DNA from: DASXMT01 sp963781305
Lineage (GTDB): Bacteria > Actinomycetota > Acidimicrobiia > Acidimicrobiales > RAAP-2
Direction of reading: 5' to 3'
Length of the DNA stretch: 64,000 nt
Assembly: GCA_963781305.1 (NCBI GenBank)
Contig: CAWAFL010000001.1
Location: forward strand, 1,278,159 to 1,342,158
The position numbers and the translations under genes are program-made. Position 1 is the first letter of the stretch; each line of letters begins with the position of its first letter. Positions 9,371-17,533 of this stretch are shown one piece after another. The notes beneath the pieces were generated by a model that saw only the letters and a program-made list of their open reading frames with translations, made no database searches and had not been told where the DNA came from.

Positions 9371-10189
9371 ATGACCAGATCACCGCACCGTGTCCGGCGG
9401 GGCATCATCACCGCAGCCGCGCTGGTCGTCGTCGCGGTGGCGGCCGCCGCCTGTAGCAGCAGCCCGTCGAGCACTCCAACGACGACCCCGGCGCCCAAGG
9501 TCTCGCTCAGCGGTACGATCACCGTGTCGGCAGCGTCGTCGCTCATGGCGGTCTTCGGGCAGCTCGGCACCAAGTTCGAAGCGGCCCATCCGGGAACGAC
9601 CATCTCGTTCAACTTCGGGTCTTCGGGTGCTCTCGCCACCCAGATCACGTCGGGCGCGCCGGCCGACGTGTTCGCGTCCGCTTCCCCTGGCGACATGGCA
9701 ACCGTGCAACAGGCCGGCGACATCACGGGTAAGTCGGTGATCTTCACCCGGAACAGCCTGGAGATTGTGGCCAAGCCCGGGAACCCGCTCGGCATCAAGT
9801 CCCTCGCCGACATCACCAAGGCCAACCCGGTGTCGCTCTGCGTGACCACCGCTCCTTGTGGCTCGACCGCCGAGGAGGCGTTGCACAAGGCTGACGTGAC
9901 CATCCCCTCCTCGCAGGTGACGCTGGGCCAGAACGTGGACGCCACCTTCGCTGCGGTCACCACCGGTGACGCTCTCGCCGGCATCGTGTACGTGACCAAC
10001 GCCAAGACGTGTGGCAGCCAATGCGTCAGTGTCCCGATCTCGACCTCGGACAATGTGAGCACTAGCTACCCCATCGCGGTCGTGAAGGGAACGAAGAACG
10101 ACAGCCTGGCGAAGGCGTGGATCTCCTACGTACTCGGCCCGACCGGGCAATCGGCGCTCCGAGAGGCCAGTTTCCTCCCCGCCCACTAG
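9371..10189 (+). CDS. modA: Molybdate ABC transporter, substrate-binding lipoprotein
   Basis: 272 residues with an Arg-rich start, a hydrophobic helix and a lipobox-like AAAAC (Cys near residue 33), then the classic ModA opening GTITVSAASSLMAVFGQLG and FNFGSSGALATQITSGAPADVFAS. It would bind molybdate or tungstate outside the membrane and hand it to ModB/ModC. The gene is first of a tight three-gene operon, with 12 bases to modB, and lies divergent from a TOBE-domain regulator, which supports the oxyanion assignment over other class 2 binding proteins. Confidence 0.93.
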   Translation: MTRSPHRVRRGIITAAALVVVAVAAAACSSSPSSTPTTTPAPKVSLSGTITVSAASSLMAVFGQLGTKFEAAHPGTTISFNFGSSGALATQITSGAPADVFASASPGDMATVQQAGDITGKSVIFTRNSLEIVAKPGNPLGIKSLADITKANPVSLCVTTAPCGSTAEEALHKADVTIPSSQVTLGQNVDATFAAVTTGDALAGIVYVTNAKTCGSQCVSVPISTSDNVSTSYPIAVVKGTKNDSLAKAWISYVLGPTGQSALREASFLPAH

Positions 10190-10201
10190 AGTTGCATCGC
10201 C

Positions 10202-11005
10202 GTGAGGACTCCCACGAGGGCACGCCGCCCATCGGTGTTCGTCGTGACTCTGGCCACCGTGACCGTCGGCTTCCTGGCCATCCCACTCGTGGGACTGCTC
10301 TCGAAGGTGTCGTGGTCGACCTTGTGGTCGGACTTGACGACACCCGTGGCGCTCGACGCGCTCAAGCTGTCGCTGATCTGCTCGCTGTGGGCCACCGGGC
10401 TGTCGCTTATCTTCGGCCTCCCCCTGGCCTGGGTCCTGGCCAGGGTCCAGTTCCCCGGACGGAGCCTGGTCCGGGCGCTCACAGTCCTTCCGATGGTCCT
10501 CCCGCCCGTCGTCGGCGGGGTGGCCCTCCTGCTCGCATTCGGCCGCGACGGCGTCTTCGGCCGATACCTCTTCGACTGGTTCGGCGTGCAACTGACCTTC
10601 AGCACGGCGGGCGCCGTGCTCGCCGAGACCTTCGTGGCCATGCCCTTCCTCATCATCACCGTGGAGGCAGCGCTACGGACCATGGACCAGCGATACGAGG
10701 AGGCCGCGGCCAACCTGGGTGCTGGTCGGTGGACCACGTTCCGGCGGGTCACCCTCCCGATGATCTCGTCGTCTCTGATCGCCGGGGCGGCGCTCACCTG
10801 GGCACGCGCTCTCGGGGAGTTCGGGGCCACCATCACCTTCGCCGGTGACATCCAAGGGCGAACGCAGACCCTGCCGCTGGCCGTGTACCTGGCCCTCGAG
10901 AGCAATGAACAGGTGGCAATCGCCCTGTCCCTGGCTCTGTTGGTCGTCTCGATCGTCGTCCTCGTAGCGCTGCGTGGTCGCTGGCTCGGTGCCGTTAGTT
11001 CGTGA
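10202..11005 (+). CDS. modB: Molybdate ABC transporter, permease
   Basis: 267-residue integral membrane protein starting GTG, with several transmembrane helices (VFVVTLATVTVGFLAIPLVG at the N-terminus) and the EAA loop EAAANLGAG...RVTLPMI near residues 165-185, which docks on the ATPase. ALTWARALGEFGATITFAG is typical of ModB. The gene end overlaps the modC start by four bases (GTGA), so the two are coupled. Confidence 0.93.
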   Translation: MRTPTRARRPSVFVVTLATVTVGFLAIPLVGLLSKVSWSTLWSDLTTPVALDALKLSLICSLWATGLSLIFGLPLAWVLARVQFPGRSLVRALTVLPMVLPPVVGGVALLLAFGRDGVFGRYLFDWFGVQLTFSTAGAVLAETFVAMPFLIITVEAALRTMDQRYEEAAANLGAGRWTTFRRVTLPMISSSLIAGAALTWARALGEFGATITFAGDIQGRTQTLPLAVYLALESNEQVAIALSLALLVVSIVVLVALRGRWLGAVSS

Positions 11006-12069
11006 GCCTGCACGCTGATGTCCATGTGACCTTCGGCGCGTTCGAGGAGCGGGTCCACCTCGATGTGGCAGACGGCGAAGTCGTCGCCGTGCTCGGTCCC
11101 AACGGCAGTGGCAAGTCAACGCTGCTCCGCGCTCTTGCCGGTATCGAGCCGATCGTTCGCGGGCGAATCGAGCTCGACGGCGTCGTCCTCGACGATCCGG
11201 CGGCCAAGGTATTGGTGCCGGCGGAGCGTCGACCGTGCGGCATGGTGTTTCAGGACTACCTGCTCTTTCCACACCTGACGGCGACGGCGAACGTTGCCTT
11301 CGGGCTGCGGAGCCGTGGGACTGCCAAAGCGGAGGCCAATCGTCAGGCGCTCCAGTGGCTGGCGCGGATGGGATTAGCTGACCTGTCGGAGTCCAAACCG
11401 GCGCAGCTCTCTGGTGGACAGGCCCAGCGGGTGGCCCTCGCCCGAGCCCTGGCGACACGCCCGAGGCTCCTACTGCTCGACGAGCCCATGGCCGCACTCG
11501 ATGTGGCGGCGCGCGGGTCGGTCCGCCACCAGCTCCGACAACAACTCTCGGAGTTTGAGGGCACGTGTGTACTCGTCACGCACGACCCGTTGGACGCTGC
11601 TGCCATCGCCGATCGGCTGGTGATCATCGAGGCCGGTCTCGTGGTGCAGCAGGGCACCCTCAAGGAGGTGACGACCCGACCCCGCACGAGCTACGTCGCA
11701 GAACTCATGGGAGTCAATCTCATCCGGGGACTCGCCACGGGAACGCAACTCGTCGTGGACAACGGGGTGACCCTCGTCATGGCAGAGCCGACCGAGGGGT
11801 CGATGCTGGCGGTCATCGCCCCGCGGGATGTCGCCCTCTACCTCCAAGAGCCATCGGGAAGTCCACGCAATGCTTGGCGGACGCGGGTAGCCGAGGTGCA
11901 CCTGATGGGAGACCGGGCCAGGGTCTTGCTCGACGAGCCGCTCCACGTCGCCGCCGAGATCACCACCGTGGCCCTGGCCGACCTAGGCCTGACCGAGGGG
12001 ATATCCGTGTGGGCATCGGTGAAGGCCACGCAGATCGACGTCTATCCAGCGAGTAGTCGACCGGTCTGA
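11002..12069 (+). CDS. modC: Molybdate ABC transporter, ATP-binding protein
   Basis: 355 residues. Walker A GPNGSGKST near residue 32, Q-loop FQDYLLFPHLTA, signature LSGGQAQRVALARAL near 136, Walker B LLLLDEPMAALD and switch His in VLVTHDPLDA. The last third (LMGVNLIRGL onward, WASVKATQIDVYP) is a TOBE/Mop-like domain. It energises uptake through ModB. The last codons and TGA (CCGGTCTGA) match the terminal bases of palindrome copies, so the element may have supplied this stop codon. Confidence 0.93.
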   Translation: MSLHADVHVTFGAFEERVHLDVADGEVVAVLGPNGSGKSTLLRALAGIEPIVRGRIELDGVVLDDPAAKVLVPAERRPCGMVFQDYLLFPHLTATANVAFGLRSRGTAKAEANRQALQWLARMGLADLSESKPAQLSGGQAQRVALARALATRPRLLLLDEPMAALDVAARGSVRHQLRQQLSEFEGTCVLVTHDPLDAAAIADRLVIIEAGLVVQQGTLKEVTTRPRTSYVAELMGVNLIRGLATGTQLVVDNGVTLVMAEPTEGSMLAVIAPRDVALYLQEPSGSPRNAWRTRVAEVHLMGDRARVLLDEPLHVAAEITTVALADLGLTEGISVWASVKATQIDVYPASSRPV

Positions 12070-12471
12070 CACCTCCCGCCACCTCTTTGCCCCTTCCCCA
12101 AGGCCCTCTCTCCCTCGTCCCCGTGCCCCTCTCCTCCCCGCTCAGGCACTGCCGAGGGCACTGTGTGATGTCGCGAGGGGATAGGTGATGGGGCCGCTCT
12201 AAACGTCCCTCTTCGAGATCGAGGTTCGAATCATGCCGACCACACGGTCGTTCGACGGGAGGGGAGAGAGGGGCCCAGACAGCAAGACGGCCCCAAAACC
12301 GCCGCGCACCCGAGCACCCAGGCACGACGGCACCCGGCACCGGGACGCCGAGCGGGAGCGCCGCCACGGCACCGGGACCCCACCGGAAACGGGGAGGGGG
12401 GCCGAGGGGCGAGGGGAGGAGGGGCCTCGGGGGCGGGTTGGAAAGTGCCGCGAGGGGAGCTGACAGACCGG
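12061..12471. repeat. Palindrome-family repeat, copy C, with tRNA-flank insert
   Basis: Left arm 12061-12148 (CTTTGCCCCTTCCCCAAGGC) and right arm 12255-12471 (mirror arm, ending GTGCCGCGAGGGGAGCTGACAG) bracket a centre at 12150-12206 that matches the tRNA-Arg 3' end and downstream flank (54862-54907, opposite strand) with few differences. The right half also matches copies D, E and F. No coding sequence of its own. It directly abuts the modC stop and could also act as its transcription end. Confidence 0.8.
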
Positions 12472-12554
12472 GCCCACATCGATCTGGGATCGGCGGCGGG
12501 ACCGACACCTTCGCAGGATTGCTGGAGGCCCAAGCTAGCTTCGACCGCCCCCCG

Positions 12555-13355
12555 CTAGCGGAAGTATCCGGTCGTTAGGTCGTGGATGACTGCGTCTAGC
12601 GGGGACCCACTCACGGTGAGGGCTCCTTGCCACGGCGTCGCCAGAGCAAAGATGAGGGCCAAGCTCAGTGCGACGATGATTGCGAGACTGGTCCCAACCG
12701 CTGCTGGTCTGAGACCGGCACGGATGCCGATCACGCTGATGTTCACGATCAGTGCCAGCCCGGTGACGAGCACGGTTATGGCGTAGAACTCGGGGAGCCC
12801 TCGGGCGGCTGCGGCGAGTCGTTGTCGGCGGTCACTGCTGAGCGCATCGAGGGAGGAGAGAAGCTCATTGCTCGATGATGTGGGAAGACCGCGGATGGCC
12901 GCCTGAGTCCTGACGTTGCGCTCCAACGTAGAGAGCGCCTGCTCGGTGGCAGGATCGTCCCCGGTGGCAGCAGCGCTGCTGTGCCATTCATGGGCCCGAG
13001 TTGCCTCAAGGTAATTGCGCAGTGCTGACTGGATCGGGGCTGAGGCAACACCCGGAGCAGTTGAGGCCCACGCTAGGACCGATGCTTGTGCTGCCTCTGC
13101 GCTCACGGTGTTTTGCGCCGAAGCCAACGCGGTGGCTTCGTTGGAAACTGTCAGCGCGATCAAGAGTGCAAAGGTCGCCGCGAATGCCGTCATAAGGGCA
13201 GTCGCGATGGAACACGCCGCCTCACGCTCCCCCAGCGGGATCAAGGCCAGGGCGAGAAGCCGGGCAACGAAGCCGACCAGAAGCGCCACGGGAACGAACA
13301 GAACGACCAGTGCCCAGGCTGGTTGGGCACTTAGCCATGAGACCACGTCGCACAA
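12555..13355 (-). CDS. DUF4239-like membrane protein
   Basis: 266 residues with two N-terminal helices (LVVLFVPVALLVGFVARLL; TALMTAFAATFALLIALTV), a soluble helical middle (NTVSAEAAQASVLAWAST, NVRTQAAIRGLP) and two C-terminal helices (FYAITVLVTGLALIVNISVI, LAIIVALSLALIFALATPW). This 2+2 arrangement is that of DUF4239, sometimes called bestrophin-like. No channel or transport residue can be asserted. It converges with nothing; copy C of the palindrome lies downstream. Confidence 0.7.
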   Translation of the reverse strand: MCDVVSWLSAQPAWALVVLFVPVALLVGFVARLLALALIPLGEREAACSIATALMTAFAATFALLIALTVSNEATALASAQNTVSAEAAQASVLAWASTAPGVASAPIQSALRNYLEATRAHEWHSSAAATGDDPATEQALSTLERNVRTQAAIRGLPTSSSNELLSSLDALSSDRRQRLAAAARGLPEFYAITVLVTGLALIVNISVIGIRAGLRPAAVGTSLAIIVALSLALIFALATPWQGALTVSGSPLDAVIHDLTTGYFR

Positions 13356-13394
13356 CTCTAGATTGCCGACGAACTGTCAGCCAGCCATCAGTCT

Positions 13395-13495
13395 GCGACC
13401 AAGGTCCGCGGGTGGAGGGGAGTTGTCAGATCTGCACCGTAGGGTCTGCCGGGTGGAGCTAGCGCCTGGGTTCATGGTCGGAGAGCGGTTGCCGT
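13395..13495 (+). repeat. Palindrome-family outer flank only (copy H)
   Basis: Contains GCACCGTAGGGTCTGCCGGG and TGGAGCTAGCGCCTGGGTTC, the sequences that lie just outside the arm in copies B and F, with a short TTGTCAG edge but no C-rich arm. It is a remnant or a solo end, joined to the duplicated 13517-13848 segment as in the 4.4 kb locus. Confidence 0.6.
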
Positions 13496-13516
13496 TGGGA
13501 GATGATGATCGACTCC

Positions 13517-13848
13517 GACGCCACTGATCTGGCGGCCGAGGACGCAGGACCGTCGGAGAAGTTGGCACGTAGTGGACTCGTGCGACGGCCACGTCGATGA
13601 CCATCTGGTTGGGGCTGAAGCGGGTCTAACCCCTGCGCTTTTGCGAGCGTGGAAGGTGCGCACGGGGGTCCAACCTTTACCAAGATGAGCAAAGCCGACG
13701 CCATCGGCCACGCTGACCATCATGTGGCTCCAGTTCGGCGCGTCCGGGGGATCGGGGTGCAGGCAATCTGACCACGTGGCACCTCCAATTCACCCAGGCA
13801 GACAGGACACCGCTTGTCCTCGGGAAGCTCAACGGATGTTCGGAAGCG
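13517..13848 (-). repeat. Duplicated segment, partner of 4506-4835
   Basis: Second copy of the zinc-ribbon-fragment block; it carries two extra G residues near 13745 and loses a codon near 13635 relative to the first copy, so both frames are broken. It follows the 129-residue secreted protein exactly as the first copy follows the 586-residue one. Confidence 0.8.
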
Positions 13849-13959
13849 AGAAGACTCAGGCCCAGGCACCGGGAACGAGCGTAGCGCCCGATTATTGGAG
13901 GTTCATCGGGCAGGGATGGGGGACCCTCCCCCGCTACCTGGGTCCAGAGCAGCGCCGTC

Positions 13960-14349
13960 TCAGCAGCCAGGCGTCGGAATGGTGAGGTTGATCGTCTGCT
14001 GCTGGCCGTAGTTGTTCACGACATGGAAGGTCAGTTTGGCCTGAGCCGACGTTGGGACGTCAGGCAGCTGCTCGACGCTCGTCACCGTGGCACCGGGATG
14101 CACGCCGTGGGCCGCATTGGCCGGCCCGACGCTCGAGGGCGAGCTGGCAGGCGTCGACGTGAACGTGAACGCCTCATAGCTGCCGATCGGTCCGATCGAA
14201 CGCGCCGACCAGGTGACGGTACATCCAAGATGGCTCCCCGTGACTAGTGCGAGGGCGGGTGTCGCTGGGGAGGCGACGCCAGCAAATCCCACGAGTCCCG
14301 CCAGACCGAACGCCCCCGACGCTGCCACTACTGCAAGTTGCTTTTTCAC
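13960..14349 (-). CDS. Small secreted protein made of the shared C-terminal module
   Basis: 129 residues: signal peptide MKKQLAVVAASGAFGLAGLV ending near ALA, then the module GCTVTWSARSIGPIGSYEAF ... SSVGPANAAHGVHPGATVTS ... VVNNYGQQQTINLTIPTPGC. This is essentially the C-terminal domain of the genes at 4917 and 24576, without glycine-rich or Ig parts, showing the module can stand alone. Two conserved cysteines (after the signal peptide and at the very end) may form a disulphide or anchor. Function unknown. Confidence 0.75.
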   Translation of the reverse strand: MKKQLAVVAASGAFGLAGLVGFAGVASPATPALALVTGSHLGCTVTWSARSIGPIGSYEAFTFTSTPASSPSSVGPANAAHGVHPGATVTSVEQLPDVPTSAQAKLTFHVVNNYGQQQTINLTIPTPGC

Positions 14350-14498
14350 TTTGCTCCCTCAGTTGGGTTGGACGTTGGGTGTAGTGCCAGATCACCCGCC
14401 GCATTTTCCTCTCCACGCTCAGTGGTTTCTGAGGAGCGTAACAACAAGTCCTCTGCCCTAGGAGAACCTGACCGACCCGTCGCCTCAACTAGCGGCAG

Positions 14499-14524
14499 GC
14501 CCCCGGTTTCGGCCTGGGGCTTTT
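14499..14524 (+). terminator. Rho-independent-type hairpin
   Basis: GCCCCCGGTTTCGGCCTGGGGC can fold into a strong hairpin and is followed by TTTT. It belongs to a set of similar hairpins with a TTTCGGCC core at 14964 and 17421. Confidence 0.6.
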
Positions 14525-14657
14525 CCGCGTCTCGGAATTACCTCTGAGTGCGACGAATTGGTTGCGGAAAGTGAGCGACTGCACTAAACCTGCTGTTAGG
14601 CGGTACCCAAGGAGGGAAAGTCCCTCGGTCAAAGGTGTCGCGACGGAGGTCATGCTG

Positions 14658-14936
14658 ATGCTCTTCCTGACGACGTACCGAACCAAGCCTTTCCTGTCGA
14701 AGGACGAACAGAAGGAACTCCTCGACCTATTCGCGAAACATGGCGCAGCGCCGGGAACGATTGCTCACTATGTGTCTGCGGACAACTCGACAGGTTGGGT
14801 GGTCGTCGAGGCGGACGACGCTTCGGGCGGATTCGCAACGGTCGTTAAGTACGAGCAATACATCGAGTTCACTACCACACCGATCCTCACCATCGACGAT
14901 GCGTTGCCGGACATGATGGAGGCCGCCGCCGGATAG
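14658..14936 (+). CDS. DUF3303-like small protein
   Basis: 92 residues starting MLFLTTYRTKPFLSKDEQKE, with IAHYVSADNSTGWVVVEADD and KYEQYIEFTTTPILTIDDAL, the pattern of DUF3303 (a dimeric alpha/beta barrel-like fold). ATG 14658 is chosen over 14652 because GGAGG at 14645-14649 is then eight bases away. Hairpins lie on both sides (14499 and 14964), so it is probably a single-gene transcription unit. Function unknown. Confidence 0.75.
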   Translation: MLFLTTYRTKPFLSKDEQKELLDLFAKHGAAPGTIAHYVSADNSTGWVVVEADDASGGFATVVKYEQYIEFTTTPILTIDDALPDMMEAAAG

Positions 14937-14963
14937 TCGGCAAAGGCTTTCCGGCAGGCGCCT

Positions 14964-14987
14964 GGCCCCCGATTTCGGCCGGGGGTC
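14964..14987 (+). terminator. Hairpin after the DUF3303-like gene
   Basis: GGCCCCCGATTTCGGCCGGG pairs through CCCCCG and CGGGGG, followed by TCTGTCGCG. It lies 27 bases after the stop of the 14658-14936 gene and is of the same design as the hairpins at 14499, 16905 and 17421. Confidence 0.6.
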
Positions 14988-15009
14988 TGTCGCGTCCCGT
15001 GGACCAAAG

Positions 15010-15177
15010 TCAGCCCGTGCGGTGATGTTCGGAACGTTCACGTGTCGGGAATCGGACGATCTGACCCGGAGGGCGGTGGTTGCCGTGCCGATCTCGAATG
15101 GTCACGAAGATCGGCCAGACGACGCCGACGAGGATCGAGGGGATAAGGGCGATCAGTAGCCAGGACCACCAGGGCAC
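15010..15177 (-). CDS. Putative 55-residue single-span membrane protein
   Basis: GTG 15177 follows a GGAG four bases upstream and opens a frame that reads VPWWSWLLIALIPSILVGVV, then WPIFVTIRDRHGNHRPP and a basic tail ending HHRTG before TGA. One strong hydrophobic helix at the N-terminus followed by a positive cytoplasmic-type tail is typical of tiny actinobacterial membrane proteins. It converges on the 14964 hairpin. No homologue can be named from sequence alone. Confidence 0.5.
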   Translation of the reverse strand: MPWWSWLLIALIPSILVGVVWPIFVTIRDRHGNHRPPGQIVRFPTRERSEHHRTG

Positions 15178-15327
15178 ATGCTCCGCCCCTTCCTCTCGCC
15201 GCAGCGAGAAGGATATGTCATGGGCTACTTATTCACAATGGAGAACGGAAGGCGGCGAGGCTCGCAGTTAGGAACGCGGCGTCGTACGTCCCGTACTTTT
15301 CACTAGTTGTGGTGGTAACGTCACTTA

Positions 15328-16748
15328 GAGAAATAGTCAAGACCTGTGGATGAGATTTTGACCGACTACGCGGCGACCTCCTTGTTCTGCTCGTCAGTTC
15401 TTTCGACCATCACCCCCTTTTCGAAGTTCACACCGGCACGAACCAGGGCGACGAGGTGGGGTGCGTTGACCATTCGCCACCGGGTCTGGGCCGACTCGAT
15501 CAGCTTGTAGGCCATGGCCAGGCCGGCCGCTCGTGAGCCCGGGCCCTTGGTCACCTTGGTCCGCAATCGCACGGTTGCGAACGTCGACTCGATCGGGTTC
15601 GTGGTCTTCAGGTGGACCCAGTGTTCGGCAGGGAAGTCGAAGAAGGCGAGCAGCTCCTCGCGGTCCTTCACGATCTTCTCGGTGGCCTTGGGCCATTTGC
15701 CCTCGTAGTCCTTCACGAAGCTCGCAAGGGCCTTCTCCGCGTGCTCTTTGTCCTCGGCGTCACGGACTTCTTTGAGAGCGGCACGGGCAGCCGGCTGGGC
15801 CGACTTGGGCAGGGCGTTCATGCAGTTCGCCATCTTGTGGACCCAACACCGTTGGTGGACGGTCTCGGGGAAGACGTCGGACAGGGCTCCCCAAAAGCCG
15901 AGGGCGCCATCGCCGACGGCCAGAACTGGGGCGGTCATGCCCCGGCGCTTCAGTCCCCGCAGGACGTCGGCCCAGGACTCGGTCGACTCCCGGTGTCCGT
16001 CGGAGATCGAGACCAGCTCTTTGGTCCCGTCTGAGCGCACACCCACGATGACCAGGGCGCACAGGCGAGCCTCCTCCAGGCGGACGTTGAAGTGGATGCC
16101 GTCGGCGTACACGTACACGTAGTCGACGTCTTTCAGCGACCGGTGGGCGAACTGGTCCCGTTCCTTTTGCCACTCGGTGGTGAGCCGGGTGACCACCGAG
16201 GCGGACAGACCGGCGGCCGAGCCGAAGAACTCCTCCAGGGCGGGCACGAAATCACCCGAGCTCATCCCGTGGAGGTACATCAGCGGCAGGACCTCGGCCA
16301 CCTTGGGGGACTTGCGGGCCCACGGCGGCAGGATCGAAGACCGGAACCGCATCTTCTCCCCAGTTGCCTCGTCCACTCGACGGTCGTCGACCCGTGGCGC
16401 CCTGACCTCGATGGGTCCCGCCCCGGTGACGAGCGACCGGGCAACCGCGTGACCATTACGAACCACCAGGCGGTGGCCCGCCTCATCGCGCTCATCGGAC
16501 AGGGCTGTCACGTAGGCGTCGACCTCGGCCTCGAGGGCCGCAGCCAACATGCGCCTCGCACCCTCGGCGACCAGTTCGTCCAGGGTGGTCGACTGCTCCG
16601 CGCCCCCGGCCTCATCAACATGTACTCTCAACATTGGCGTTCCTTCCTCGCCGGCGTTCCACCGCCAGCGTTTCTTCGATTTGGTCAAAGAGGAAGGTAC
16701 GCCGCGCCCTCGGTCAGGTGGTGCATCCACAAGTTCTGGTTATAACTC
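15328..16748 (-). mobile_element. Intact IS256-family insertion sequence
   Basis: The element is bounded by imperfect inverted repeats (left GAGAAATAGTCAAGACCTGT, right end in reverse GAGTTATAACCAGAACTTGT, both followed by GGATG) and flanked by a 9-base direct duplication CGTCACTTA at 15319-15327 and 16749-16757. Size 1421 bp with a single transposase gene, as expected for the family. The intact target duplication points to a recent, simple insertion. Confidence 0.92.
15366..16634 (-). CDS. IS256-family transposase
   Basis: 422 residues from ATG 16634, preceded by GGAAGGA. Family features visible are the DDE-type core YVYVYADGIHFNVRLEEARL, VSISDGHRESTESWADVLRG, AVGDGALGFWGALSDVFPET, QRCWVHKMANCMNALPKS, and ..TTNPIESTFATVRLRT with the final catalytic Glu. 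The frame is uninterrupted and full length (IS256 enzymes are about 400-420 residues), so it should be active. The upstream extension in the same frame to 16730 is not needed. Confidence 0.93.
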   Translation of the reverse strand: MLRVHVDEAGGAEQSTTLDELVAEGARRMLAAALEAEVDAYVTALSDERDEAGHRLVVRNGHAVARSLVTGAGPIEVRAPRVDDRRVDEATGEKMRFRSSILPPWARKSPKVAEVLPLMYLHGMSSGDFVPALEEFFGSAAGLSASVVTRLTTEWQKERDQFAHRSLKDVDYVYVYADGIHFNVRLEEARLCALVIVGVRSDGTKELVSISDGHRESTESWADVLRGLKRRGMTAPVLAVGDGALGFWGALSDVFPETVHQRCWVHKMANCMNALPKSAQPAARAALKEVRDAEDKEHAEKALASFVKDYEGKWPKATEKIVKDREELLAFFDFPAEHWVHLKTTNPIESTFATVRLRTKVTKGPGSRAAGLAMAYKLIESAQTRWRMVNAPHLVALVRAGVNFEKGVMVERTDEQNKEVAA

Positions 16749-16904
16749 CGTCACTTACTGCTCTGGCCCATCAGCAACGGTCTCGCCACCGTGTGTTCTT
16801 GGGCCAGGGCTCTTTTAATGGTGCGTTCACGTCACTAACGATGATCTACTAGGGCTTTAAGGTACTCTCGGGCGCAGCCCGTGTGGCGAGAGATGGGTCA
16901 GGCG

Positions 16905-16938
16905 AGACCCCCGCCGGTCAGGGTCCCGGCGGGGGTCT
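16905..16938 (+). terminator. Perfect 13-bp GC hairpin
   Basis: AGACCCCCGCCGG pairs completely with CCGGCGGGGGTCT across an eight-base loop. It stands between the IS256 copy and the 17049 gene, and probably ends transcription from either side. There is no T-tract. Confidence 0.6.
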
Positions 16939-17048
16939 GTCGCGGACCGGCGAAGCCTGGCATCCGGTCCACCTAGCGGGGTCTTGCCGTCGTCCAGTAC
17001 CGAACAGTAACTTCAGACACCCATAGTCGGCAGGGAGGGTCATCGGCG

Positions 17049-17249
17049 ATGAAGCCATGGCAGAGCAACAGGCCGTGCCCGCTGTGCGGGTCACTGGCAT
17101 CATCGACGCGGTTCCACCGAAAGGGAACAGTTCGGTGCCAACTTCGTGAGCGGTCACGAGAGCACATACACAAGACCTGCGTCGACTGCCGCTATGAGTG
17201 GGCAGAGCTTCCGGCTGAGACTGGAACGCCTGCGCGACTGTCGGCGTAA
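17049..17249 (+). CDS. Small zinc-ribbon protein
   Basis: 66 residues: MKPWQSNRPCPLCGSLASST, then RFHRKGTVRCQLRERSREHI and HKTCVDCRYEWAELP. The CPLC and CVDC pairs form a probable zinc ribbon. A GGGAGGG motif lies ten bases before ATG 17049. The basic middle suggests nucleic-acid binding, but this is only an inference; I do not recognise a named family. Confidence 0.5.
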   Translation: MKPWQSNRPCPLCGSLASSTRFHRKGTVRCQLRERSREHIHKTCVDCRYEWAELPAETGTPARLSA

Positions 17250-17420
17250 GGTTCCCCACTACTTCCAAGCTGCCGTCGGCCGTCCCGGATTCCAGCCGTC
17301 CCAGGCACCAAACGCCAGATGGCGAGCGGATCGGATGCCTCCCCCACATAGCGTCGGATCATGAGCTTCTGTGCCGTATGTGGCAAATCGTCTGGAGCCG
17401 AACTGAGGGACTAGCGGATG

Positions 17421-17438
17421 CCCCGGTTTCGGCCGGGG
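17421..17438 (+). terminator. Hairpin with TTTCGG loop
   Basis: CCCCGG-TTTCGG-CCGGGG followed by GTCTCTCGGG; same design as the hairpins at 14499 and 14964. Confidence 0.55.
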
Positions 17439-17533
17439 GTCTCTCGGGCCCGGACGTCCACTCATCCGACCAGACGCACGTCGGCGGCAGCGCATTGGTA
17501 CGGTTCAAGCACGTAGGAGTTTGAACGGGGGCA

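Noticed and set aside
9380..10591. 403-residue minus-strand frame
   Set aside because: Antisense of modA/modB; only Arg/Gly/His-rich chain without domains.
12182..12245. Apparent tRNA with anticodon CTA (amber suppressor) inside palindrome copy C
   Set aside because: The loop CTCTAAA and a T-loop-like GGTTCGAATC are present, but no matching acceptor 5' strand or D-arm can be paired. The stretch aligns better to the downstream hairpin of tRNA-Arg.
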